Assembly (NCBI RefSeq): GCF_006716745.1
Contig: NZ_VFPP01000001.1
Coordinates: forward strand, 6,335,386-6,399,385
Direction of reading: 5' to 3'
DNA: 64,000 nt
Origin: Saccharothrix saharensis
Lineage (GTDB): Bacteria > Actinomycetota > Actinomycetes > Mycobacteriales > Pseudonocardiaceae
Shown here: positions 26,583-36,133 of the stretch, piece by piece
How positions within the stretch are numbered: the first letter of the stretch is position 1
Layout: each line of letters begins with the position of its first letter
The notes under the pieces: model-generated
Databases searched by the model: none
The model's input: only the letters and a program-made list of their open reading frames with translations
What the model was told of the DNA's origin: nothing
Made by a program: the position numbers and the translations under genes

Positions 26583-28295
26583 GTGATCACCCCGGTTCTC
26601 GGTCGGTTCGCCGACCGAGAATCCGGTGTGCAGGTGCTGCGGTCCGCGTTGGACTTCCTCGGTGGTCCCGGTCCGGTGCTGCTCGCGATCGGGCTGCTGT
26701 TCGCGACGCCGGTCATCGACCGGCTGTTCGTGCGCCGCAAGAGGCTCGGGTTCCGGGTGCTCTACAACTCCAAGATCGGGCTCGGGCCGGAGCGGTTGCA
26801 CGACGGCACCGAGCCGAACTCGCCGCAGCTGCGGGAGCTGGTGCGGGTGCTGGACCGGATGAGCATCGTGGTGGTCCGGGTCCGCAACACCGGCAGCTAC
26901 GACATCGACGCCGAGGACTTCGACAAGCCGCTGACGTTCACCTTCGGCGACCGGGTGGTCTGGAACGCGAGGGTGTCCGAGGCGGGTTCGGAGGAGATGA
27001 AGGCCGAGATCCGGCGGAGCCTGCAGTTCTTCGGCTCCGACTCGGGCTCGGGCGCGGGTGCGGAGGTCGGGCCGGCGAAGGCGTCGCTGCCGACGGTGCG
27101 GGAGCGGATGGCGCAGCGGGTGGCCAGGTGGGGTGGGTTGGCGGTGCCCGTGGAGCCGCCGGGTGAGCCGGTGTGGCACGGCGTGCGGTTGGAGAAGCTG
27201 GTGCTGCGGCGCAAGCAGAAGTTCAAGCTGCTGGTGGTGCTGCGCGAGCCGGACACCAACCGGGACGGTGAGCTCGGCAAGGACGTGAAGGTCGTCGGGA
27301 GCCTGGGCGGCACGGGGATCGTGCACGACGAGCGCCCGGAGCGGCTGGTCACCCTGTCCAGGCTGACCGGTGGGCTGGCCGCGTTGCTGGCGGCGGTCCT
27401 GGTGCTGGTGCTGGCGTGGCCGCCCGGTTCGACGGACGCGACGGTGGCGTGCGCGACGGGGAAGGTGCGGGTGGAGGGGTCGAGCGTGTTCATGCCGACG
27501 ATGGCCGCCATCGCGGAGCAGTACGAGCGGGCGTGCCCCGGTGCGGAGATCACGACGACCGCCACGGGGAGCATCCAGGGCGTGCGCGAGGTGGCGGGTG
27601 GGAAGGAGGGGGAGGCGGTGGTGGCGTTGTCCGACGGCAAGCAGGAGGTGCGGGGCGTGTTCGCCCAGCAGGTGGCGATCGTGGTCTACCACGTGGTCGT
27701 GCACAGCTCGGTCGGGCTCGACGCCATCACGGTGGAGCAGTTGCGCGGGATCTACGCGGGCGCGTACACGGATTGGAGCCAGTTGCGGGGCGGGGCGTCG
27801 TTGCCGATCCGGATCGTGGGGCGGGGTGGCGAGTCGGGGACGCGGGAGCTGTTCGAGCGGCGGGTGCTGGGCGGGAGCGAGAGCGCGTTGTCGTCCAACG
27901 ACTGCCGGGTGAAGGACCGGGCTCCGGAGGCGCCGGTGATCCGGTGCGAGAGGGACGAGAACGCCGATGTGGTGCGGGAGGTCGGCGCGGTCGAGGGCGC
28001 GATCGGGTATGCGGACGCGCCTTCGGTGGCGGAGGCGCGCAAGACGAACGCGCTGACCGCGTTGGCGTTGGACGGCAAGGTGTTCGACGCGGCGGCGGGG
28101 GTGGAGGCGGGTTACCCGTTCTGGACGGTGGAGTACCTGTACACGCGGTCCGAGCCGGCGGGCGAGTCGTTGGTGGGGCGGTTCGTGGGGTACGTGCGGG
28201 AGCACGACGGGGCTCGGGTGCGGATGAAGGACGCGGGGTACCTGCCGTGTCTGTCGGCGGATCGGGTGCCGGTGGACTTGTGCAACCTGAGGTGA
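26583..28295 (+). CDS. Two-helix membrane protein with C-terminal PstS-like binding domain
   Basis: 570 residues. A first helix at about 30-45 (GPVLLAIGLLFATPVIDRLFV) is followed by some 215 residues, probably cytoplasmic, with VVRVRNTGSYDIDAEDF and FKLLVVLREP. A second helix (262-281) leads to a PstS-like domain with VEGSSVFMPTMAAIAEQYER and ITTTATGSIQGV. GRGGESGTRELFERR is the anion-loop region, and FWTVEYLYT follows. So a phosphate-type binding domain is tethered to the membrane and joined to an inside module. No pst transporter genes are adjacent. GTG at 26583 or 26628 could be the start. The role is unknown; sensing is one possibility. Confidence 0.75.
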   Translation: MITPVLGRFADRESGVQVLRSALDFLGGPGPVLLAIGLLFATPVIDRLFVRRKRLGFRVLYNSKIGLGPERLHDGTEPNSPQLRELVRVLDRMSIVVVRVRNTGSYDIDAEDFDKPLTFTFGDRVVWNARVSEAGSEEMKAEIRRSLQFFGSDSGSGAGAEVGPAKASLPTVRERMAQRVARWGGLAVPVEPPGEPVWHGVRLEKLVLRRKQKFKLLVVLREPDTNRDGELGKDVKVVGSLGGTGIVHDERPERLVTLSRLTGGLAALLAAVLVLVLAWPPGSTDATVACATGKVRVEGSSVFMPTMAAIAEQYERACPGAEITTTATGSIQGVREVAGGKEGEAVVALSDGKQEVRGVFAQQVAIVVYHVVVHSSVGLDAITVEQLRGIYAGAYTDWSQLRGGASLPIRIVGRGGESGTRELFERRVLGGSESALSSNDCRVKDRAPEAPVIRCERDENADVVREVGAVEGAIGYADAPSVAEARKTNALTALALDGKVFDAAAGVEAGYPFWTVEYLYTRSEPAGESLVGRFVGYVREHDGARVRMKDAGYLPCLSADRVPVDLCNLR

Positions 28296-28335
28296 GGGCA
28301 GGTCGTCCGGTCCGGTGCGGCTCGGTGGTCGGGTT

Positions 28336-28401
28336 CGGCTCGATGTGACGTGGGTTCGGGCACTCCAGGCGGGCCGGAGCACCCGAACCCACGTCGAGCC
28401 G
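28336..28401. terminator. Bidirectional hairpin terminator
   Basis: A long hairpin between the convergent PstS-like and lon genes. The main stem is 14 bp (28347-28360 with 28382-28395). It is continued outward by CGGCTCGA/TCGAGCCG after a small bulge and inward by CTCC/GGAG. Confidence 0.75.
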
Positions 28402-28435
28402 AGCCTCGTGGGCGGCTGCGGGTCCGTTGTGGTGG

Positions 28436-30790
<2,355 letters not shown>

Positions 30791-30803
30791 GAGTCCCTCC
30801 AAA

Positions 30804-30824
30804 GTTGAGTCTGACTGGCTCAAC
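30804..30824. promoter_or_regulatory. HAIR element (HspR operator) before lon
   Basis: GTTGAG-N9-CTCAAC, very close to the HAIR consensus CTTGAGT-N7-ACTCAAG bound by the heat-shock repressor HspR. It is 14 bp from the lon ATG. In Streptomyces, lon is a known member of the HspR regulon. Confidence 0.8.
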
Positions 30825-30943
30825 CAAGATGAGCCCGGGATTGTTTCCGGTAGGTGTTCGCCCAGAGCGAGCGTCCATTCGGGGGTTGTGCCCGGTGTGC
30901 GGCGCCGACACGATCACGCGGTCGACTCACGAGGAGATGGCGC

Positions 30944-31744
30944 ATGGAGCAGGCGAGCTGGGTCCCGTCGTCGGTGGACCTGGACCGGCCGAGCGCGGCC
31001 CGGATGTACGACTACTTCCTGGGCGGGTCGCACAACTTCGCGGTCGACCGCGAGGCGGCCAAGTCGGTGGAGCAGATCTTCCCCGGCATGTCCGGCGCGG
31101 CGCGGGCCAACCGGTCGTTCCTGCGGCGGGCCGTGCGGTACCTGCTGTCGCAGGGCATCGACCAGTTCCTGGACCTGGGGTCGGGCATCCCGACGGTCGG
31201 CAACGTGCACGAGATCGCGCAGCAGACCAACCCGGGTGCGCGGGTGGTCTACGCGGACGTCGAGCCGGTCGCCGTCGCGCACAGCACGGCGTTGTTGGCG
31301 AACAACCCGCTGGCCAGCGCGATCCAGGCGGACCTGCGCGACCCGGACTCGGTGCTGGGCAACGAGGAAGTGCGGTCCGTGCTCGACTTCGACCGGCCGA
31401 TCGGGTTGCTGATGGTGGCCGTGCTGCACTTCGTGCCCGATTCGGACGTGCCGCAGGAGGCGATCGCCCGGTACCGGGAGGTGCTCGCGCCGGGCAGCCA
31501 CGTGGCGATCTCGCACGCGAGCTGGGACGGCGTGTCGCAGGAGGGCCGGGAGAGCGGCGAGCAGGTCAACGCCATCTACCGCCGCACGGACAGCCCGTTG
31601 GTGCTGCGCACGGGCGCGGAGATCGCGGCGTTCTTCACCGGCTTGGAGGTCGTGGAGCCCGGTGTGGTGCCGTTGAGCGAGTGGCGGCCGGACTCGGACG
31701 ACGCCTACATCAGCGCGTACGCGGGGGTCGGCCGGAAAGCCTGA
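30944..31744 (+). CDS. SAM-dependent methyltransferase, DUF574 type
   Basis: 266 residues with the family signature SAARMYDYFLGGSHNFAVDR and the SAM loop FLDLGSGIPTVGNVHEIAQ, then VVYADVEPVAVAHS. This family (Methyltransf_19) is expanded in Streptomyces and relatives. Its substrates are unknown. GAGGAG lies 7 nt before the chosen ATG. The last 35 nt overlap the convergent serine hydrolase gene. Confidence 0.92.
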   Translation: MEQASWVPSSVDLDRPSAARMYDYFLGGSHNFAVDREAAKSVEQIFPGMSGAARANRSFLRRAVRYLLSQGIDQFLDLGSGIPTVGNVHEIAQQTNPGARVVYADVEPVAVAHSTALLANNPLASAIQADLRDPDSVLGNEEVRSVLDFDRPIGLLMVAVLHFVPDSDVPQEAIARYREVLAPGSHVAISHASWDGVSQEGRESGEQVNAIYRRTDSPLVLRTGAEIAAFFTGLEVVEPGVVPLSEWRPDSDDAYISAYAGVGRKA

Positions 31745-32573
31745 GGTGCTCGACCGCCAGCCTGGCGGCCGTGCCGATCACCGCGTCCGCTTTCGGGAGG
31801 GTGAACGCGGTGCTCGCGCTGCGGGTGAAGACGGCCACCGCGTAACGGCCGCCGTCGGGGTACTCGACCACGCCGATCTCGTTGCGGACGGTCGGCAGGG
31901 TGCCCGTCTTGCCGGCCACGCGCACGTCGTCGAACGGGAAGCCGGACGCCAGGCGGTGCGGCCAGACCTGGCGGGCCATGGCGTGGCGGATCGGGGCGCA
32001 GTCGTCGTGCCGCCACACGTGGCGCAGGAGGGTGGTCAGGTCCCGCGCCGTGCCGCGGTTGGTGTGGTCCGGGTCCAGGGCGCGGAGCCGGGACAGCACG
32101 ACGGGGTCGGTGAACGCGGCCGGCGGTTCGTCGGGGGCGGCGTCCTCGGCCAGGGCGCGCATGAAGTCCCTCGCCCGGTGGACGACCAGGGTGTGCCGGA
32201 GGTGGAGCCCGTCGAGGGTGTCGTTGACCGCGTCCAGGCCGATCAGGTCGACCAGGGCGTCCGCGGCGGCGTTGTCGGAGACGGTGACGGCCAGGTAGGC
32301 GAGGTCGCGCAGGGACATGGTGACCGGGTCGAGCATGCCCCCGATGCCGGTGGGGCCGGTGCTGCGGTCCCGGTCGAGGGTGATGCGGCGGGTCAGGTCG
32401 TGTGCGCTGTGGTGCAGGGCGACCAGCAAGGGGATCTTGAAGACGCTGGCCAGGACCACGGGGTCGTCCGCGCCGACGGACAGGTCGCGGGTGGGGTCGT
32501 CGAGGTCGACGGCGTGGAGGTGCCCGGTGACGCCCGCGTCGGCGAACGCGGCGCGGACCCGTGCGGCGGTCAT
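31710..32573 (-). CDS. Serine hydrolase of the class A beta-lactamase fold
   Basis: 287 residues. The penicillin-recognising triad is present: S43-VFK46, S99-D-N101 and K222-TG. But the N-terminus (MTAARVRAAFADAGVTGHL) has no signal peptide, and I cannot find the E-x-x-L-N segment that carries Glu166 in true class A beta-lactamases. It may be a cytoplasmic esterase, amidase or transferase rather than a resistance enzyme. It starts 2 nt inside the LysR gene end, so the two genes are translationally coupled. Confidence 0.85.
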   Translation of the reverse strand: MTAARVRAAFADAGVTGHLHAVDLDDPTRDLSVGADDPVVLASVFKIPLLVALHHSAHDLTRRITLDRDRSTGPTGIGGMLDPVTMSLRDLAYLAVTVSDNAAADALVDLIGLDAVNDTLDGLHLRHTLVVHRARDFMRALAEDAAPDEPPAAFTDPVVLSRLRALDPDHTNRGTARDLTTLLRHVWRHDDCAPIRHAMARQVWPHRLASGFPFDDVRVAGKTGTLPTVRNEIGVVEYPDGGRYAVAVFTRSASTAFTLPKADAVIGTAARLAVEHLRLSGRPPRTR

Positions 32574-33511
32574 GACAGGTACTCCGCGGCCGGGCGGGGG
32601 TAGCGCGGGAGCGTGCCCTCGGCGTGCCGCATCCCCTGCGCGGTCAGGACTTCCGTGACGGCGTCGGCGAAGGCGGTGACGGCCGGGGTCTGCCGGCCGC
32701 GCGGCCAGGCGGCCGACGTCCGCCAGAGCAGGGGCGTGCCGCGCAGGGGGCGCCAGACCGCGTCCGGTGGGGGTGCGACGCCGTCGTGCAACGCGACGGC
32801 ACCGCCGGCGAGGACCAGTCCCAGCGCGAACTCCGGGTTGCCCGCCTGGTGGACCTCGACGGGTGTGTAGCCGTGCCGCGCGCACGTGGTCAGCACCTCG
32901 TCGTGCAACGCGGGCGCGGTGGCGCGCGGGAACAGCACGAGCGCCAGGCCGTTCAGGTCGGCCAGCCGGACGTCCGGAGCGGTGGTCAGCGGGTGGTCGC
33001 GCGGCAGCAGCACGCCCAACGGGCTGGTCAGCACCGGGCCGAGGGTGAGCCACGAGACGTCGAACGGGAACCGCAGCACGCCGACGTCCAGGCTCCGGTC
33101 GGCCAGCGCGCGCAGTTGCTCGGCGGTGCCGATCTCCCGCAGCTTGAGCTCGACGGCGCTGCGGCGGCGGAACGCGGGCAGCAGCGCGGCCACCGCCCGT
33201 CCGCCGAGGTCCGGCGGCACGCCCGCGCGCAGCGACCCGACCTCGCCGTGCCGGAACCGCCCGGCCAGCGCGCGCAGCCTGTCCTCGCCGGACAGCAGGG
33301 CGCGCGCCTCGGCGAGGATCTGCCGTCCCGCGTCGGTCAGGGCGACGTGCCGGGCGTCGCGGTCGAACAGGCGCACGCCGAGCTCGCGTTCCAGGCGTTG
33401 GATGCTCTGCGACAGCGGTGGCTGGGACATGTGCAGGCGGGCCGCGGCCCGGCCGAAGTGCAGCTCCTCGGCCACGGCCAGGAAGTACCGCAGGTGCCGC
33501 AGGAGGTCCAC
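32570..33511 (-). CDS. LysR-family transcriptional regulator
   Basis: 313 residues: HTH (RYFLAVAEELHFGRAAARLH, MSQPPLSQSIQRLERELG), then an effector domain (SLRAGVPPDLGGRAVAALLP). GTG at 33511 fits the LysR N-terminus; no strong ribosome binding site is visible. Its stop overlaps the serine hydrolase start by 4 nt, so the two share an mRNA. It is divergent from the Tat-exported metallo-hydrolase gene and could control both sides. Confidence 0.9.
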   Translation of the reverse strand: MDLLRHLRYFLAVAEELHFGRAAARLHMSQPPLSQSIQRLERELGVRLFDRDARHVALTDAGRQILAEARALLSGEDRLRALAGRFRHGEVGSLRAGVPPDLGGRAVAALLPAFRRRSAVELKLREIGTAEQLRALADRSLDVGVLRFPFDVSWLTLGPVLTSPLGVLLPRDHPLTTAPDVRLADLNGLALVLFPRATAPALHDEVLTTCARHGYTPVEVHQAGNPEFALGLVLAGGAVALHDGVAPPPDAVWRPLRGTPLLWRTSAAWPRGRQTPAVTAFADAVTEVLTAQGMRHAEGTLPRYPRPAAEYLS

Positions 33512-33598
33512 GAGCTGGGAGGATAGCCGTTCGGATATCGCAGGCGTGGTGATATCGGACTTGGACACGTGTGGTCGGGTGCTGATCTTGTCGGTGGC

Positions 33599-34522
33599 AT
33601 GTGCGTGAGCAGACGACAGGTGTTGATCGGATCGGCGGCCGTCGCGGTGGCGGGCGCGGCGTCGCCGGGGGTGGCGTTCGCGTCGGGGCGCAGCGGGGTG
33701 AGCCTGCGCTGGCTGGGCGTGGCCGGGTGGGAGCTGCTGGTCGACGGTCGGCGGGTGCTGGTCGACCCGTACCTGAGCCGGTTGCCGGTGTTCGACGAGG
33801 GCGGGCAGTTCATCCCGGACCACCCGTTGACGGTGCGGGAGGACCTGGTGGACCGGCACCTCGGCGAGAAGTCGGAACTCGTGCTGGCCACGCACGGGCA
33901 CTACGACCACCTGCTGGAGGTCCCGTACGTGGTGGAGAAGCACGGGTCGCGGGTCATCGGCACGGAAACCCACCGGCACCTGCTGACGGCGCAGGGCGTG
34001 CCGGGTGACGCCGTGGTCGTGGCGTCCGGCGGCGAGCACCTCGACTTCCACGGCTTCACCGTCCAGGTGTTCCGCAGCCTGCACAGCCAGTTCGGCTCGT
34101 ACGGCTACTTCGCGCCGGGCAGCCTGACCGCGCCGCCGCCCCGGCCGACCACCATCAGCGACCTCGTGGAAGGCGGCTCGCTGGCGTACATGGTGACCGC
34201 GCGGGGCTTCTCGGTGCTGTTCCTGTCGGGCACGGCCAACTACGTCGAGCGGGAGATCGCGGGCCTGCGGCCGGACGTCCTCGTGCTCGGCATGAGCGGC
34301 CACGCCAACGTCTTCGACTACACCGCGCGGGCGTTGCGGGCGACCCGGCCCGAACTGCTGATCCCGAGCCACCACGACGACATGGTGACCCAGTTGGACG
34401 ACCCGGCCCTGCCGCCGCGCGGCAACCCCGCCGCGGCGGCCGAGCTGACCGCGACGGCACGGCGGATCGGCCTGGCGGCCCGCGTGCTCGACCCGGAGGT
34501 CCTGCGCTGGTACGACCTGTGA
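33599..34522 (+). CDS. Tat-exported metallo-beta-lactamase-fold hydrolase
   Basis: 307 residues. The Tat signal has SRRQVLIG followed by a hydrophobic AVAVAGAASPGVAFA. The hydrolase core has LRWLGVAGWELLVDGRRVLV and the metal motif THGHYDH; a later His is in PSHHDDMV. This arrangement resembles the UlaG/NAPE-PLD-like lactonase and phosphodiesterase branch. The enzyme should fold in the cytoplasm with its metal and be exported. The intergenic region toward LysR (33512-33598) contains two GATATC motifs 13 bp apart, a possible operator. Confidence 0.88.
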   Translation: MCVSRRQVLIGSAAVAVAGAASPGVAFASGRSGVSLRWLGVAGWELLVDGRRVLVDPYLSRLPVFDEGGQFIPDHPLTVREDLVDRHLGEKSELVLATHGHYDHLLEVPYVVEKHGSRVIGTETHRHLLTAQGVPGDAVVVASGGEHLDFHGFTVQVFRSLHSQFGSYGYFAPGSLTAPPPRPTTISDLVEGGSLAYMVTARGFSVLFLSGTANYVEREIAGLRPDVLVLGMSGHANVFDYTARALRATRPELLIPSHHDDMVTQLDDPALPPRGNPAAAAELTATARRIGLAARVLDPEVLRWYDL

Positions 34523-34534
34523 GCCGACCGGTGC

Positions 34535-35122
34535 TCAGAGCAGGCCGGCGCGGGCGGCGGTGAGGGCGGCGCGGGCGGCGCGTTCGGCGGTGGTGCGGTC
34601 GACCGGTTCGCCGGTGACGAAGACCCGGTAGTAGAGCGGGGCGCAGGTCAGGCGGATCAGCTCGACCGGGTCGGTGTGCGGTGGCAGTTCACCGCGGTCG
34701 ATGGCGCGGGTGACGACCTTGGCCGCTTCGGTGTGGCGGGCGGCGTAGAAGGCGCGCTTCGCTTCCCGCGCGCGGGGTGACTGGAGGGCGGCGACGACGA
34801 TCGCGACCGGCAGGGGGTGGCGGGCGGGGTCGGCGAAGGTGTCCGCGACCTCGGTGGCGATGGCGATCAGGTCGCCTTCGACGGTGCCGGTGTCGGGGAC
34901 GGGCCACTCGGTCTCGCGGGTGTGGTCGAGCGCGTCGGCGATGAGCACGTCGACCGTGCCCCAGCGGCGGTAGACGGTGGTCTTGTGCACGCCGGCGCGT
35001 TCGGCGACCTGCTCCACCGTGAGGCCGGGGTAGCCGCGTTCGACCAGCTCGGTGTGCACGGCGTGGAGGACGGCTTCGCGGACGCGGGCCGAGCGACCGC
35101 CGGGTCGGGACGTCAAATGCAA
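34535..35122 (-). CDS. TetR-family repressor
   Basis: 195 residues. HTH: VREAVLHAVHTELVERGYPG, LTVEQVAERAGVHKTTVYRRW. The C-terminal domain (TetR_C_11 type, DLIAIATEVADTFADPARHP) binds an unknown ligand. The start is TTG at 35122, inside an inverted repeat that is probably its own operator. Divergent from a xenobiotic acetyltransferase gene, so it may act as a drug-responsive repressor. Confidence 0.92.
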   Translation of the reverse strand: MHLTSRPGGRSARVREAVLHAVHTELVERGYPGLTVEQVAERAGVHKTTVYRRWGTVDVLIADALDHTRETEWPVPDTGTVEGDLIAIATEVADTFADPARHPLPVAIVVAALQSPRAREAKRAFYAARHTEAAKVVTRAIDRGELPPHTDPVELIRLTCAPLYYRVFVTGEPVDRTTAERAARAALTAARAGLL

Positions 35123-35179
35123 CTCCAGTTGCGTTAGTGGGCGAGATATGCCACTCTAACGCAACACAAGTCGCGTTAG
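35119..35179. promoter_or_regulatory. Paired TetR operators between the repressor and acetyltransferase genes
   Basis: Two related dyads share the half-site CTAACGCAAC. One is GCAACT-CC-AGTTGC (35119-35132), extended by GTTAG and covering the TTG start of tetR. The other is CTAACGC-N10-GCGTTAG (35156-35179), just before the acetyltransferase ribosome binding site. Their placement suggests that one repressor controls both directions. Confidence 0.7.
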
Positions 35180-35191
35180 GAGCCGTCCGCG

Positions 35192-35842
35192 TTGATCCCC
35201 GACCCCACCGTCCTCCACCCGCTGCCGCACGCCGACCGCGTCGTCCAGCTCAAGCCGTTGGTGACGTCGCCGACGATCGAGGTCGGCGAGTACACCTACT
35301 ACGACGACCCGGAGCACGCGCTGGAGTTCGAGACGCGCAACGTGCTCTACGGGTACGGCGCGGAGAAGCTGGTGATCGGCAGGTTCTGCGCGCTGGCCAC
35401 CGGCACGACGTTCATCATGGCCGGGGCGAACCACCTCACCACCGGCGTGTCCACGTTCCCGTTCACGATCTTCGGCGGCACGTGGGCCGAGCGGACGATG
35501 GACCTGATCACGAACATGGGGACGCGCGGCGACACGGTGGTCGGCAACGACGTCTGGTTCGGCTACAACTCGCTCGTCATGCCGGGCGTCACGATCGGCG
35601 ACGGCGCGATCGTCGCCACCGGCGCGGTCGTGACGTCGGATGTGCCGCCGTACGCGGTGGTGGGCGGCAACCCCGCTCGGCCGGTGAAGCGGCGGTTCGG
35701 CGACGAGGACGTGGCCCGGCTGCTGCGCGCCAGGTGGTGGGACTGGCCGATCGACCTGATCACCGAGCACGTCCGCACCATCATGTCCGGCACCCCGGCC
35801 GAGATCGAGCACATCGCCCGCTCGAACCACCTCACCCCGTGA
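35192..35842 (+). CDS. CatB/Vat-family xenobiotic O-acetyltransferase
   Basis: Left-handed beta-helix acetyltransferase of 216 residues. It has [20 protein letters not shown], the catalytic His in [15 protein letters not shown], and hexapeptide repeats [20 protein letters not shown] and [17 protein letters not shown]. Relatives inactivate streptogramin A or chloramphenicol, and others modify sugars. The start is TTG after AGGAG. The TetR arrangement favours a role in drug detoxification, but the substrate is unproven. Confidence 0.9.
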   Translation: MIPDPTVLHPLPHADRVVQLKPLVTSPTIEVGEYTYYDDPEHALEFETRNVLYGYGAEKLVIGRFCALATGTTFIMAGANHLTTGVSTFPFTIFGGTWAERTMDLITNMGTRGDTVVGNDVWFGYNSLVMPGVTIGDGAIVATGAVVTSDVPPYAVVGGNPARPVKRRFGDEDVARLLRARWWDWPIDLITEHVRTIMSGTPAEIEHIARSNHLTP

Positions 35843-36069
35843 GTCGAACCCCCAGGTCCCGCGTGTCGAACGCTCAGGTCCCGCGTGTCGAACGCTCAGG
35901 ACCCCCGAGTTCGACGTTCAGGTCCCCGCGCGGGGGTCGTGAACGTGGAATTCAAGGGTCCTGGAGGTTCGACACGCGGGGCCTGAAGGTTCGACACGCG
36001 GGGCCTGAAGGTTCGACACGCGGGTCCTGAAGGTTCGACACGCGGGTCCTGAAGGTTCGACACGCGGGA
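35843..36069. repeat. Inverted array of 22-bp tandem repeats
   Basis: It begins 1 bp after the acetyltransferase stop. The left arm has four 22-bp units starting at 35843, 35865, 35887 and 35909 (core GTCGAACGCTCAGG). After a GC-rich turn (CCCCGCGCGGGGG), the right arm has a degenerate unit at 35945 and five units at 35967, 35989, 36011, 36033 and 36055 in the opposite orientation (core GTTCGACACGCGGG). The transcript could fold into a hairpin of nearly 100 bp. Units are contiguous with no spacers, so this is not a CRISPR. Termination or a structural role is possible. Confidence 0.9.
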
Positions 36070-36133
36070 GAAGCCGATTGGTCTAGCGCCACGCCGGGCG
36101 GACGCGGGGGATCATGGTGGCGGGAGGTTCGCC

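Noticed and set aside
35843-36069. CRISPR array
   Set aside because: The 22-bp units are contiguous, in two orientations, with no unique spacers and no cas genes nearby.
35967-36069. tRNA-like T-arm sequence GTTCGAC in the repeats
   Set aside because: No acceptor stem, anticodon arm or CCA end can be built around it; it is simply part of the repeat unit.
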